From Tritrichomonas musculus (Eukaryota > Parabasalia > Tritrichomonadida > Tritrichomonadidae), in contig JAPFFF010000002.1 of assembly GCA_039105265.1 (NCBI GenBank), positions 7,812,001 through 7,876,000 on the forward strand: DNA of 64,000 nt, read 5' to 3'. Both the position numbers and the translations under genes were made by a program. Positions 47,370 to 57,447 of the stretch are shown piece by piece. Position 1 is the first letter of the stretch. Every line of letters starts with the position of its first letter. The notes below the pieces were generated by a model. That model searched no databases. It was not told where the DNA came from and was given only the letters and a program-made list of their open reading frames with translations.

Positions 47370-48653
47370 TTATCTTAATCCAAAAGAAAAGCCACCTGGA
47401 GATGCTGGCATGTATGAAGATACTGACTTTAATCCCATGGGTGACTTCATTGCTCCATTGTTCATTAATGAGCTTCTTGGTGACTTACATTGATAAGAAT
47501 ATCCCCGAGATTGTTGAACCGGCGTTAAAACCGCTTTTTGCAACTCGGTGAAGGCAAGATGTTCATCACCAGAAATTGTAACAACATAGCTTCCTTCAGA
47601 ATTTGATGATATATTAATAATTTGATCATCATGATTTTTGTATTCCGCATACTTTCTGCTTAGATCATGTGTCCATATTTCCCAAATACCAGAGTGATCA
47701 TCATGACTTACCAAGAGACCCCATTTTTCGGTCATGCAAATACCGCTTATTGAGGCTCCAGTAGTTTCACTCTTTTGTTCACCTGTCTTCAAATTAAACA
47801 TTTTAATTTCGCCTTGATCATTGGACTGTCCTGTTACAAGCAAGCCTGGCTTCATCCATGCTAAACTGTGTACAGGTGCTGTGTGCTTAATATGACCTGG
47901 ATACTTTTGTCTTGGTTCAAATACACTAACATTACAATCATCTCCACCTGATGCCAATGTTAAACCATCTGGGGCCCAACTAAGAGTGCATACTTGCCCT
48001 CGATGAGCATTATATTTTCTGCTATTTCTGCTATTTCTAAGATCAAATATGCAAACAACGCCATCAGCACCTCCTGTTGCAAAAGCTGTATCTCTGTAAG
48101 CGCTTAATGCAGCAGCTCGTCTGTCATGATCGAAAAATTCTTGAAATGCTTCTTGTCTATTAACATCCCAAAGTTCTACATGGCCATCCCCTGATATGGC
48201 AACATTATTTCCTACCCAGCATACACCGTCAATGGGAACATTACCATCCATTAGTAGATGGTATTTATTATCTTTCCAAATATATACATTTGTATCTATG
48301 GCTACAACAAGTTCATTTCTATCATTTACATCAATAAGTTTAACTGGAGGATCTTTCCTGATATCTGGAGCATCCAAAATAACAGTTTTTGCAGTTGGAG
48401 GATGCTTTGATGACTTAGGTGTACCTGGCGTACCTGGTGTTCCTGTTCCATTTATCATTCCATAATTGTAGCAATCGAGATCATTCGTCAAATTTTCGTG
48501 ATATGTATTCATTCTACTTGGAGATTTGTACATATAGCGGTCTTGTGTATTTGGAGATTTTTGTCCTACTTGTCCAGGAATCATTGAAATTGATCTTGAA
48601 GAATTATTTCTACTCATTCTGTATGGAGAGTGATAAGGGCTCCTGTTGTACAT
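47370..48653 (-). CDS. CDC20: Cdc20/Cdh1 (Fizzy) family activator of the APC/C
   Basis: The 427-residue protein has a basic, Ser-Pro-rich N-terminus (about 1-85) and a seven-blade WD40 propeller (about 90-390). ILDAPDIRKDPPVKLIDV, followed by VAIDTNVYIW, matches the family entry VLDAPDL...LAVGLGNSVYLW. The blades read NRQEAFQEFFDHDRRAAALS, HRGQVCTLSWAPDG and LASGGDDCNVSVFE. It presents substrates to the anaphase-promoting complex in mitosis. The C-box (DRYIPxR) is degenerate, reading DRYMYKSPSR (38-47), and the C-terminal IR tail is LR. Several SP sites at both ends could be CDK targets. Cdc20 and Cdh1 cannot be told apart here. Confidence 0.85.
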   Translation of the reverse strand: MYNRSPYHSPYRMSRNNSSRSISMIPGQVGQKSPNTQDRYMYKSPSRMNTYHENLTNDLDCYNYGMINGTGTPGTPGTPKSSKHPPTAKTVILDAPDIRKDPPVKLIDVNDRNELVVAIDTNVYIWKDNKYHLLMDGNVPIDGVCWVGNNVAISGDGHVELWDVNRQEAFQEFFDHDRRAAALSAYRDTAFATGGADGVVCIFDLRNSRNSRKYNAHRGQVCTLSWAPDGLTLASGGDDCNVSVFEPRQKYPGHIKHTAPVHSLAWMKPGLLVTGQSNDQGEIKMFNLKTGEQKSETTGASISGICMTEKWGLLVSHDDHSGIWEIWTHDLSRKYAEYKNHDDQIINISSNSEGSYVVTISGDEHLAFTELQKAVLTPVQQSRGYSYQCKSPRSSLMNNGAMKSPMGLKSVSSYMPASPGGFSFGLR

Positions 48654-49425
48654 TTTATAAAAATGGCTTAACGTACAGCTAGATTTTTATTCATTTTGTT
48701 TTCAAAAATGAAAAATGTTATTATCTTGTTAAATTTTAATTTTATATGTATACAAAATTAATATATACCATTATACAACTATTCTTTTATAATTATTATT
48801 ATAAATAATTGTGTACTTCAACAAAAAAAGGAAATCATTTTGATTATTCAAAGTATATTAGACTATTGGCTTTTATTTTATTTAATAATAGATAAGTAGA
48901 ATTATTTTTATTCTATTTTATTTATACTTTTTTATAGCAATCAATAAATACCACCCATTTTTTTTTTCTCTCCAAACTTTTTCAATTTGTAATACGTTTT
49001 GAAAATTCTATTTTAATATCTTGATTTCTTACTTTATATTTAATATTTTTATAAATCAATTTTATTTTAAATAATATTATTAATATATTTTTACTAAATA
49101 TAATCATTTTTTTTTAAAAAAAAGTGTTTTTTTGTACCAAAAGGTGAATTCCATATAAAGTATTGAAACTGGAACCGAATTTGAATAAGAATTGATTGAT
49201 TTTTTCAATTAACAAAATTTTTTTTTCTATAGAAAATAGGCTTTGTCATAACTATTGATAGTCCTCTTTATTTTAATTTTTTTTTAGCATTAATAGTTAA
49301 TATAAAAGTAAATCACTTTATCGCATAAAGCCGTATTTAAAAATAAAAATTATTCAAAATTTTATATTGAAAAGAATTCAATTCTATCGGTTTAAATCTC
49401 AAATATAAAAATTCACCCCACATTT
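48654..49425. other. AT-rich divergent spacer
   Basis: Spacer between the starts of the Cdc20-like gene and the repeat protein at 49438. No gene is recognised; T runs occur near 48958, 49107 and 49217. Confidence 0.5.
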
Positions 49426-49430
49426 TCATT
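49426..49430 (+). promoter_or_regulatory. Initiator-like TCATT
   Basis: TCATT lies 8 bases upstream of ATG 49438; a TCACC lies a further 10 or so bases upstream. The position suits a trichomonad initiator and supports the chosen start. Confidence 0.45.
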
Positions 49431-49437
49431 TTATAAA

Positions 49438-50118
49438 ATGAACTCCGTTCCATGCAATTTGAAAACCCACTCTTTGTACTGGACAGTGAAATCCCGCTTG
49501 ATTTACACGTATGGAAAAGAGCCAACAATTACGGAGCTTAAGAAACTGGCACAAGAAATCCATTTAAAGCATGATATAGCAATTTCACGTGACACCAAAC
49601 GAAGCAAAGAACTCATTATTTGCTGGATGTGTGATAATTGGAGCATTGTTCAGAATCACCTTCGAGTGATCCAAAATGATTACTTAAATGATCCAAATAA
49701 TGTCATTGTTTTATCGAAGTGTAGTAAAGAAAAGAAGCAGAAATTGATGAAAGAATATTTATTAAGAGATAAAATGATTCAAACTGAAAATAATCTGAAA
49801 AAAATTTTTAATTGCACAAAGCTATCAATGAATGAATTGCGAAACATATCAGATAAAATATGCAAACAAACAAATTTTAAATTAAACAGAAATGAAAAAA
49901 GAGATAAATTAGCTAATTTAGCATGGTTTACTAGTAATTGGAATATTATTGAGCCATTAATTTCGAATGATGCATTTGTTGATGAGTGTAGAAGAGATAA
50001 TGAAGTTCAATGGACAAATGATATATCAAATGAACAAAAGGCAATTTTATTTCCTGATAATAATTTTTCTGAAAATGAATTTGATGAATATTTCCTTCAA
50101 GAATCTATCCTACTTTAA
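49438..50118 (+). CDS. Unrecognised protein of two tandem Trp-containing repeats
   Basis: The 226-residue protein contains two copies of a helical unit, residues 31-72 and 131-172, that align without gaps at an offset of exactly 100. Shared residues are EL (33-34/133-134), I41/I141, R51/R151, KR (54-55/154-155), K57/K157, W63/W163 region, NW (67-68/167-168) and I70/I170. The intervening piece is basic (KCSKEKKQKLMKEY) and the tail acidic. Predicted helices with conserved Trp, Arg and Lys could suit a small DNA-binding unit such as a Myb-like fold, but the Trp spacing of Myb is not met, so no function is claimed. Intact, with an initiator motif upstream, so probably real. Confidence 0.7.
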   Translation: MNSVPCNLKTHSLYWTVKSRLIYTYGKEPTITELKKLAQEIHLKHDIAISRDTKRSKELIICWMCDNWSIVQNHLRVIQNDYLNDPNNVIVLSKCSKEKKQKLMKEYLLRDKMIQTENNLKKIFNCTKLSMNELRNISDKICKQTNFKLNRNEKRDKLANLAWFTSNWNIIEPLISNDAFVDECRRDNEVQWTNDISNEQKAILFPDNNFSENEFDEYFLQESILL

Positions 50119-50832
50119 TATTTTTTTGATCGTAATATATAAAGATAATACTATATAATAATATTAATTCTATTTTATATATATTCAACTTTATACCCAA
50201 TTAAGTAATGTCTTTACGTTTTATGGCCACTTAACATATGTATGACCACTGTAAAGAAATATTAAACTTTGCATCTTTGCAACTTTTTAACTTAATAATG
50301 AGCAAACGGCATGTTCAAATTGTCACATCCCATTCAGAAAAAATATGAATTGATAATAATATTTAATTGTATTGAAATTTTCAATTAGACATTATTCTCA
50401 ATATTTCAATAAATTGAAAATATTTCAAAAGCATCGAATGTATTTTTACAAAATTTTAAGATATTAATGCTGAAAAATATGTTAAAAAATTTTATTTTAT
50501 TTTTAATTTATTATTTAAATATAAAAATTTTGATTAATACAAGAAAAAAACAAATGATTTTGTAGATAAGATACATGAATGATATCCAAAATATAAAATT
50601 TATATATCGCTTTAATGAACTACTTCAAGAGAACCAAACTAATGAAACACTCAACAAAAAGCCAAAGTCACTAAAATATGGTGATCATCATTAAATCATT
50701 CATATTATTTATTATATATCGCATTAATAAACAAAACATATAAATAAAAATACAAAGATTTATTTAAACATTTATTTCTACATAACAATACATATATAAT
50801 ATAAAACATAATAATAATAATAATAATAAAAA
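50119..50832. other. AT-rich convergent spacer with ATA microsatellite
   Basis: Spacer between convergent 3' ends. It ends in an (ATA/ATAATA) microsatellite at about 50808-50829. No gene is recognised. Confidence 0.55.
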
Positions 50833-53800
50833 TCAATCGTCGTCAGATTCGACATCAAGGCTCTGCCATCCGCCGTTGTTTGATTTTCTATTGCTTACGT
50901 CAGCGAAAGTGAGAAGCTGTATCGCCTCTGCCTGTTTCTGCGGCTTCACTGACATGATTGCCTTCTTCCTCAGTCTTCCACTGTTGAAGACTCCTGCGAG
51001 GACTTCCCTGTCGATGTTCTTAATGAGCAAGCAGGCGGGCTTCACAACTGCTGCCTTCTCTTTGACGCCTGCGACCTGAGCGAGAGCCACGAGTGCGACC
51101 CTCGATGCGAGGATGCTGAAAGACTTGAGGTCCTCCCTGTCGCATATTTTTCTGACAATGATAAGTGCTGTATTGAAAAAGTGGAGGATTCTAGGAAGGA
51201 TTCTCATTCCAAGTGGCGAAACGGTTGCGGTTGCTATCGGCGTGAGCAAACCGCTCTGCAGGATATAAATTCCTGTTAGAGCCGTTTTAGGGGACACCAA
51301 AAGGGACCCCACAAAATTGATGCCATCTGGAAGAAGGACCTCGAAATTTGACAAGAAAGAAACAACCGTTTCAATTGAATGGAATTCAAAGCCATTCAAT
51401 TTTGTGAAGGCGTATCTCAAAATTTCAAAACGCTTCTCATTTGGTATCCTATCATTCATCATTAGAATCTCGACGATGTTGTCAATAACATCGTTGCTCA
51501 GGTGGCCAAACATGAATTGAAAAAGTGCAAGACACTCGTCATTCACTTCATCATTGAGGACGGTTGACGATATCAACGTTGCGAACCTCGTGCTGCTTGC
51601 AATCTTGCTGCTCATCCTCAGGACGTTGCACACCGCGCCGAAGCAGATTGGCGGGCTCAACGATAGACTCAGAATTGGCTCAAAAAGTTCCCCAATTTGG
51701 CCTTCATTGGTGATTTTCATAAGGAAGCGATTCACCGAGGAAGGCTTCTTCACCGGAAAGACCCAGAAAGCTGTCTGCTCGATGTCGTTGTCAATGAGAT
51801 CGTCGTCAACAACGTCGAAGTTTTCGTTGTCAAAACCGTCCGACAAATTTTTGTCACTTTTTTGCTTGACAACGACTTCCTCTCTCTTGCTCGAATTTAT
51901 CGAGTTGAAGGAGTCCTTCTGCCTCTCCTCGTTCTCTCTGACAGCGGCACGTATCCTCCTCTCTTCGTCCGCCTCCTCGATGAGAAGGTTCGAGCTTCCA
52001 ATCCTCCTCAAGACGAAGTCCGCTGCCTCCTTGTCGTTTGCGATTTCGGCTGTGTTTGTGACAGCGTTCAAGTAGATTGAGTCGCAGCTGATGCTTAGCT
52101 CAGAGAGCAAAAGTGCCAAAAGGATTCTGTTGGGAATGAATTCGACCTTATCGTTCTTGTGAACTTTTTGAATGCTCTGATATTTTGAGATGAAATTTGG
52201 CAATTCCTCCTTTAGCTCAATCAACAACCGCTTTTGAATAAGGACATCTCTCAAAAAGCTCGATGACGCTTGAATGAACATGTCATCGAAATCACTGTCG
52301 TTTGAATGGTTTACAAGCGACGATACACGACAGAATACGATAAGGCTATCGTTGTCAAACTTCATCTTTTTGAGTCCTTCGACGAGAATGGCTGAAACTT
52401 CATCGAGAAGGTTCTTCCTGTTTGATTCGATGTACCTGAAGTAGGCAATGACGAATGGCGCAACACTCTGCAGCTCTCTCTTGCCCTCGTCGAATGCGTG
52501 CGTGAATGTCGGGTGGAACTGGCTGAAGTAGACGTCAAGAAGAGAGCCTTCTTGGTTCCTCACGTCGGCGAAGCACTCAATGACAGAACTCAGAATCGAA
52601 TAGCAGTGCAGGTCGATCCTCTTGTCCTCCATGTGGATCGCTGTGAACGCGATCGAGACGATGTCGTCAACGCACCTCAACTCCATGTTGCTCCGAATCT
52701 GCTGCACAAGGAGGACAGCGATCTTTATCGCGCAAATGAGAACACTCGACGTGGGAAGGATTCGAATGTCGCCTTTCCTCTCGGCGGGCGGCACGCATCC
52801 GATGATGACGATTCTCTTGGCGAAGTTTGTCCACTTTTTGACGTTGCAGTCGGCATGAAAAACCGTCAAAATGCAGTCATTGATGACTTCCTCATTCAAA
52901 TTCATGTTCATTGAAAATATTGAATCAGAAACCCCTCTCAAATTTAGTGATGTGAACTGTTGGAGCATCATGAAAAGAAGCGGGACATCGTCCAGCGTTG
53001 GAATGATGACTTTCCTCGATGAAAAAGATGCCATCAAGATTGGAAGCGGTTTTTGCAAGGTCAAATCTATTTCACTTTGGCAGTCAAAAAGTGGAGACAA
53101 GTTGCCTGTCTGCATCTTCAAAGTGGACGTAATGAGGAGACCGTTTAATTGTGCATAATTTGAATTGACAGGGAAATGAAGAAGGTTCTGAACGATACGT
53201 ATCGTTTGGACGTGGTTGAGCCTTGCTGAGACAGACAAAACACACCTCGTGAACTCCTTTATAAGCGACGGTTTTGACAGCAATACATTCGAGTATGAGA
53301 GATACTCGAGGAAGTTCCCAATCTGCGCAGAGAAGTCAGACATGAGCCTGAAGGACGACAGAAGACGGCGGAAAGCAAAAAGCATGACCGAGTCACCTCG
53401 CGCTTGTATGTTCTGCATCAGGAAGAGAAGAGCCTGCACTTGTATCTCCTCGTGCAGGTAGTCGCACGTGAACGCAATCAGCAGGGACGAGAAGAACTTG
53501 TTCTTGGCGTTCATGAGGAGGCTCAGATCAGAGTTGCTGACGAGCTTCGCATCTGAAAAAGTGGAGTGCGAAATGAACCAAAGAGAAACGGCTTCGGCAA
53601 GCGCAAACTGGATCTGCATGTTTCGGCTCTCCTGCGTCTTCGAGGCGGCATTCGATGCTACCCTTGTGGCTTGCTCAAGGCCGATCAACTTGTCGAAGTG
53701 CGACTTGGACAGTCCGAGGTCCCTCCTTGACTTCAGGAGGGCCGAGAGCAGCTTTAGCTTGCACACAATTTGTGGCACGTCTTGCTTTGTGTAATCAAAA

Positions 53801-56076
53801 AGTGGAGCAACAACCTCATTGAGAGCAGATGACGTGCACTTCGATGCCCAGAAAGGAATGTCCAGCAAAAGGAAGTCGTCGCTAGACCTGAACTCATTGT
53901 TTGACTTCGGCGGTTTGAGGCCAAATATTTCGACCAATGAGAGGACATCTATGTGAGAAGCATGCGAATTTGAAGGCGTCTCAAAATTGTAAAGATAACC
54001 GCCAATGTCAGCCGAAAAGATGCTGCAGACGTCGTTGTCAACTGTAGCCAAACTTGCGCTCAAATTGTTGAGGCTGCAGAGATGCTGCTTCTCAATGCAG
54101 GCGCCGCTCTGAGGAGCAGCAGTGTTTGCAAGTGACTGGCGAGTTGCCTTCTCGAACGAGCTTGTGAATAGCTTTGCGTATGATCGGACAATGAAGTCGT
54201 TTATCTTGTCGTTTGTGCTCGGATTCAATTCGAACCAACTTTTTGTGAGCCTTAAGAAAAGATACAGTCCACTTTTTGAGAGGATTTCAACGTTTGGCAG
54301 AATGATGAGCACAAAGCCACGGATGGTCGACTTCAGCTTCTCAAAGTGGCTCGGCTGGTTCTCAATAATCTGCAAGAAATAAATTGAGAGACATTTGATC
54401 GTTTTCTTCATAAACCTGTCGACAGGCTTGTTCGGGAGGCACTTCAAGTATGCCTGCGTGAAGTTGAACACAAAAGGTATCATGTCGTATCCCTTGCGGC
54501 CTTTGGCAAGCGCCGCCAGGAGGAGGTATGACATTGCCATCTTCATCGTCGAGTAGTTCTTCTCTGTCAAGAACGAAGTGACAACTTTTTTCACTTTTTC
54601 AATAGACGCATCGGGCACACTTTTGCCAGATGACTCAATGGAGACAATGATCGACGCAGCGGCCTTGGAGAAGCCGTCAATGTCATTGATCCTGCTATCG
54701 TCAACGGTTGCTAAAAAGGACGAAAAAGTGTCAATGAAAATTCGGCCTAGATTCTCTTCCTTTTGGCCTATTTTGGCAAAGAAGGCAATGCAAACTTTTT
54801 GAATGTCTTTTCGGCCGGATGATAAAAGTGGGTAAAACTGCTTGGCTGCCGTCGCAACGATTTTTGTAGATGCATCAAAGTGGATTAGAGCGGTTAAAGC
54901 AATCATTGCCTTCTGTTCGGCTGTGTAATTGAAGTTTTCAATACTTCTGCGGTTTTTATCGCCTTCTGAGTTTTTAATGGACTCAATGAGGTGGTAACAA
55001 ATTGAATTTCCTATCGTCGAACCAACTACTGAAATAACAGCTTTGATTATGCCATTTGATAGGTAGATGATCGATTGTAATGGAAGTTTCATCGATGGAA
55101 GGCATAAAATGAAATTTGTAAACGTTCTTAGCTTCTTAACAATCTCAATTGGTTGATAAAATCTTAATAGAATGTGCAAGGTTAAAGCTAATGTTTCAGC
55201 ATTTTTATCATTTTGCGCAAATTGAAGAATTATCTTAAAACCGTATTTAAAGGGATTTAAATTGCTATCACTACCACTTTCTTTGCTTTTTTCATTTTCA
55301 TCTTGTTCTTTGTTTGTATCTCTAATTATTGTTTCCGCTATATTATCATTACCTCTTTTTCCATCTGGATTCGAGTCTGATTTAGCACCTATATATATTA
55401 ATTTAGCTAAACTTTTTGCTGCAGCATATCTCATCTCCTTTGTTGTATAGGATAATAGTTGTCCAACAATTGGTAGTAGTTTTTTAATTGAAATATGCGC
55501 GTATTCTAAAAGAGTTGGTATTGACTTAACTGATTCAATTCGGATTAATTCATTTGTGGAAGACGAACCAGCAAAAATAAAACCAAAAATATCTGGAATT
55601 TGTTGAATTAGAAATGTGCCTGTTCCTTTAATTATCCGTCGAAAACATTGACAAATTAATGGAAAAAGTGTTTCATCATTTACCTTTAGAAGATATTGAA
55701 TTGGCATTGGAAGCTGAGATTTAAAACCATCGCATAAAAGGCGTGATAAAAGGCCAAGTATATATATCGAAGGTCTTCTTAATTTTTTCACTTCTTCTGT
55801 TAAAACTGGAATCAATCTCCAATAATTAGGAGGATTTTGTCGCTTGTAATAAAAAACGCATATTAAAGCAATCAAATGAGCATTTGTAATACTTATTTGA
55901 CCTTTATTAATTACAATAAGAGCTAGTATCAAATCTTCAAAATTTTGAGGGATTGATGAAGGGTCTTCTTTCATTAACGAGTAAAGATTGGTAAGTTCAA
56001 CTCCAATTGCATAATCAACATTTTGTATTCTATCAGCTTTAGAAAGAGTCCATATTTTTTGGACTTCTTCTTCCAT
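50833..56076 (-). CDS. Long HEAT-repeat protein, possibly HEATR5/Laa1-like
   Basis: The 1,747-residue protein is almost wholly helical with HEAT-like units, clearest near the start: RIESVKSIPTLLEYAHISIKKLLPIVGQLL and TKEMRYAAAKSLAKLIYIG. Its layout, with a helical cap of about 100 residues, HEAT pairs, and a short acidic C-terminus with Trp (GWQSLDVESDDD), resembles the HEATR5/Laa1 family, which works with AP-1 in clathrin traffic at the trans-Golgi and endosomes. The likeness is general, so the family is only suggested; other HEAT proteins are possible. A charged linker sits at about 1,385-1,450. The first kilobase is AT-rich, the remainder clearly GC-rich. Stretches of acidic and Ser-rich linker occur at about 240-275. 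Confidence 0.7.
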   Translation of the reverse strand: MEEEVQKIWTLSKADRIQNVDYAIGVELTNLYSLMKEDPSSIPQNFEDLILALIVINKGQISITNAHLIALICVFYYKRQNPPNYWRLIPVLTEEVKKLRRPSIYILGLLSRLLCDGFKSQLPMPIQYLLKVNDETLFPLICQCFRRIIKGTGTFLIQQIPDIFGFIFAGSSSTNELIRIESVKSIPTLLEYAHISIKKLLPIVGQLLSYTTKEMRYAAAKSLAKLIYIGAKSDSNPDGKRGNDNIAETIIRDTNKEQDENEKSKESGSDSNLNPFKYGFKIILQFAQNDKNAETLALTLHILLRFYQPIEIVKKLRTFTNFILCLPSMKLPLQSIIYLSNGIIKAVISVVGSTIGNSICYHLIESIKNSEGDKNRRSIENFNYTAEQKAMIALTALIHFDASTKIVATAAKQFYPLLSSGRKDIQKVCIAFFAKIGQKEENLGRIFIDTFSSFLATVDDSRINDIDGFSKAAASIIVSIESSGKSVPDASIEKVKKVVTSFLTEKNYSTMKMAMSYLLLAALAKGRKGYDMIPFVFNFTQAYLKCLPNKPVDRFMKKTIKCLSIYFLQIIENQPSHFEKLKSTIRGFVLIILPNVEILSKSGLYLFLRLTKSWFELNPSTNDKINDFIVRSYAKLFTSSFEKATRQSLANTAAPQSGACIEKQHLCSLNNLSASLATVDNDVCSIFSADIGGYLYNFETPSNSHASHIDVLSLVEIFGLKPPKSNNEFRSSDDFLLLDIPFWASKCTSSALNEVVAPLFDYTKQDVPQIVCKLKLLSALLKSRRDLGLSKSHFDKLIGLEQATRVASNAASKTQESRNMQIQFALAEAVSLWFISHSTFSDAKLVSNSDLSLLMNAKNKFFSSLLIAFTCDYLHEEIQVQALLFLMQNIQARGDSVMLFAFRRLLSSFRLMSDFSAQIGNFLEYLSYSNVLLSKPSLIKEFTRCVLSVSARLNHVQTIRIVQNLLHFPVNSNYAQLNGLLITSTLKMQTGNLSPLFDCQSEIDLTLQKPLPILMASFSSRKVIIPTLDDVPLLFMMLQQFTSLNLRGVSDSIFSMNMNLNEEVINDCILTVFHADCNVKKWTNFAKRIVIIGCVPPAERKGDIRILPTSSVLICAIKIAVLLVQQIRSNMELRCVDDIVSIAFTAIHMEDKRIDLHCYSILSSVIECFADVRNQEGSLLDVYFSQFHPTFTHAFDEGKRELQSVAPFVIAYFRYIESNRKNLLDEVSAILVEGLKKMKFDNDSLIVFCRVSSLVNHSNDSDFDDMFIQASSSFLRDVLIQKRLLIELKEELPNFISKYQSIQKVHKNDKVEFIPNRILLALLLSELSISCDSIYLNAVTNTAEIANDKEAADFVLRRIGSSNLLIEEADEERRIRAAVRENEERQKDSFNSINSSKREEVVVKQKSDKNLSDGFDNENFDVVDDDLIDNDIEQTAFWVFPVKKPSSVNRFLMKITNEGQIGELFEPILSLSLSPPICFGAVCNVLRMSSKIASSTRFATLISSTVLNDEVNDECLALFQFMFGHLSNDVIDNIVEILMMNDRIPNEKRFEILRYAFTKLNGFEFHSIETVVSFLSNFEVLLPDGINFVGSLLVSPKTALTGIYILQSGLLTPIATATVSPLGMRILPRILHFFNTALIIVRKICDREDLKSFSILASRVALVALAQVAGVKEKAAVVKPACLLIKNIDREVLAGVFNSGRLRKKAIMSVKPQKQAEAIQLLTFADVSNRKSNNGGWQSLDVESDDD

Positions 56077-56093
56077 TTTTAGAATAATCTCTG

Positions 56094-56098
56094 TATGA
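56094..56098 (-). promoter_or_regulatory. Initiator-like TCATA of the HEAT-repeat gene
   Basis: On the minus strand TCATA lies 17 bases upstream of the ATG at 56076-56074 and fits TCA(C/T)(A/T). Confidence 0.35.
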
Positions 56099-56099
56099 A

Positions 56100-56698
56100 A
56101 AAGTTAGAAGATTCAATTTATAAATGGTCATTTTACAAATACATATATAAAGGCATATATTTGATTTCTCTTGATAATAAACTTATAAAATATTTTATCA
56201 TGCATTTTAAATACATTTTTCTTTTTATCGAAAGAGTTATTATATGATATTTTAAAGATCTTGAATAATTCAAAATATGGTAAGAGAAATAATAGATTTT
56301 TTTTTTGATCCTTGTGCTTGAAAAAAAAAAACAATTTTTTCTTATAAATGATATATTGATTCTTTTGTGAAATCAATTAATTCATAAATATCCAAAAATA
56401 ACTAATAACTTTTTTGTTTATTAATATCCAAAATCATTATTTTGATTAATATATAGAAATATGGATGTGAACATTATATTAATTTATAATATGTTTTTGG
56501 AAGATATTGCTTTTATATGATTTTATTGATATCCTTGCCCACAATCAAGATGAAAAAAGATATTTTAATCGAGGAGTATCTATTATACTATTTAATTAAT
56601 AAGTCAAATCACTAAACAGTAGGAAAAAATGGTGCTCAATAATTATCGTAATCTTCTCAAAAAAATAATCTAAATTATGAAGTCAATTATACTCAGAA
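56100..56698. other. AT-rich spacer
   Basis: No gene recognised. A lysine/phenylalanine-rich 82-codon minus-strand frame reflects A/T runs. The stretch should hold the missing 5' part of the quinone reductase relic, but no recognisable piece of it is seen. Confidence 0.5.
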
Positions 56699-57385
56699 AT
56701 GAATGCTTATAAACTTGCCCATACAGCAGAAGAATCACTTAAAGGTGCTGGTCATGAAGTTAGAGTTATTAATCTTGTTAAAAAAGGATCCAACGTTTCA
56801 GCATCTAAAGATGATTTTGCACACGATGAAAGCAAGCGATCACACTTTGATTATATTGGAAACTCAGGTGATCCAAAGAATCTAAAGCCATGTATACTTG
56901 AACAACAAGAAAATATTCGTTGGTGCACTTATATTATTGTTTGCGCACCTATTTGGTGATATGGTCTTCCATCATCATATTATTGCTACTTTGAACGTGT
57001 TTTCACAATGAATTTTGCATTTGATGATACTCATACGCTTGGAAATGAAATTTTCAAAGATAAAAAGGTTATGTTTGCGGTAACAGCTGCTAGATCAGCA
57101 ATTTACTATTCACGTGCAAGTCATTTTCCACTTGAAGCCACATTGTATCCAGTACATGTAGGACACTTTTATTATTGTGGATTCCAAATTATGAGATTCC
57201 AAGGATTTTATGATGTAATGGATCAAATTCCAGATGAACAAATCGAAAAATGGAAGAAAGCAGTTCTAAATCTTGACAAACGACCAGTTTTACCAATTCA
57301 GCCACGTGGCCATACTGAATCCGATATTGAAGTATATGCAAGACTTATTGATTATACGCTTGATGATGCGACTAACCAAAAATGA
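56699..57385 (+). pseudogene. NQO-type NAD(P)H:quinone reductase (flavodoxin-2 fold) relic
   Basis: The frame encodes about 228 residues, with one TGA at 56957-56959. Before it: NAYKLAHTAEESLKGAGHEVRVINL, then VCAPIW. After it: YGLPSSYYCYFERVF, then KKVMFAVTAARS and HFYYCGFQIMRFQGFYD. Family members read PLQWFGVPAILKGWFERVF, so the TGA falls exactly on the conserved Trp next to the flavin; TGG to TGA is one change. The N-terminal strand and phosphate-binding segment of the FMN site (family pattern HPxxxSFN) is also missing, because the upstream frame is closed. Active members reduce quinones by two electrons using FMN. It lies 62 bases upstream of the ALG1-like gene. Confidence 0.8.
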
Positions 57386-57447
57386 ATTAAAAAGTAAAAA
57401 TTTTTAAATGTATTAATTATGACCAAATATTTATTGAAAAAGTTTAT

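Noticed and set aside
4077-56076. Frequent AACTTTTTGA and CACTTTTT words in genes and spacers as a control motif
   Set aside because: In genes they follow common codon pairs (Asn/His-Phe-Leu), and in spacers they are expected from AT-rich composition.
56128-56376. 82-codon Lys/Phe-rich minus-strand frame
   Set aside because: Made of A and T runs; no support for a gene.
56957-56959. UGA reassigned to Trp in this genome
   Set aside because: UGA ends other genes at sensible family lengths (TRRAP-like, ALG1-like, the DPF protein), so reassignment is not tenable from this window.
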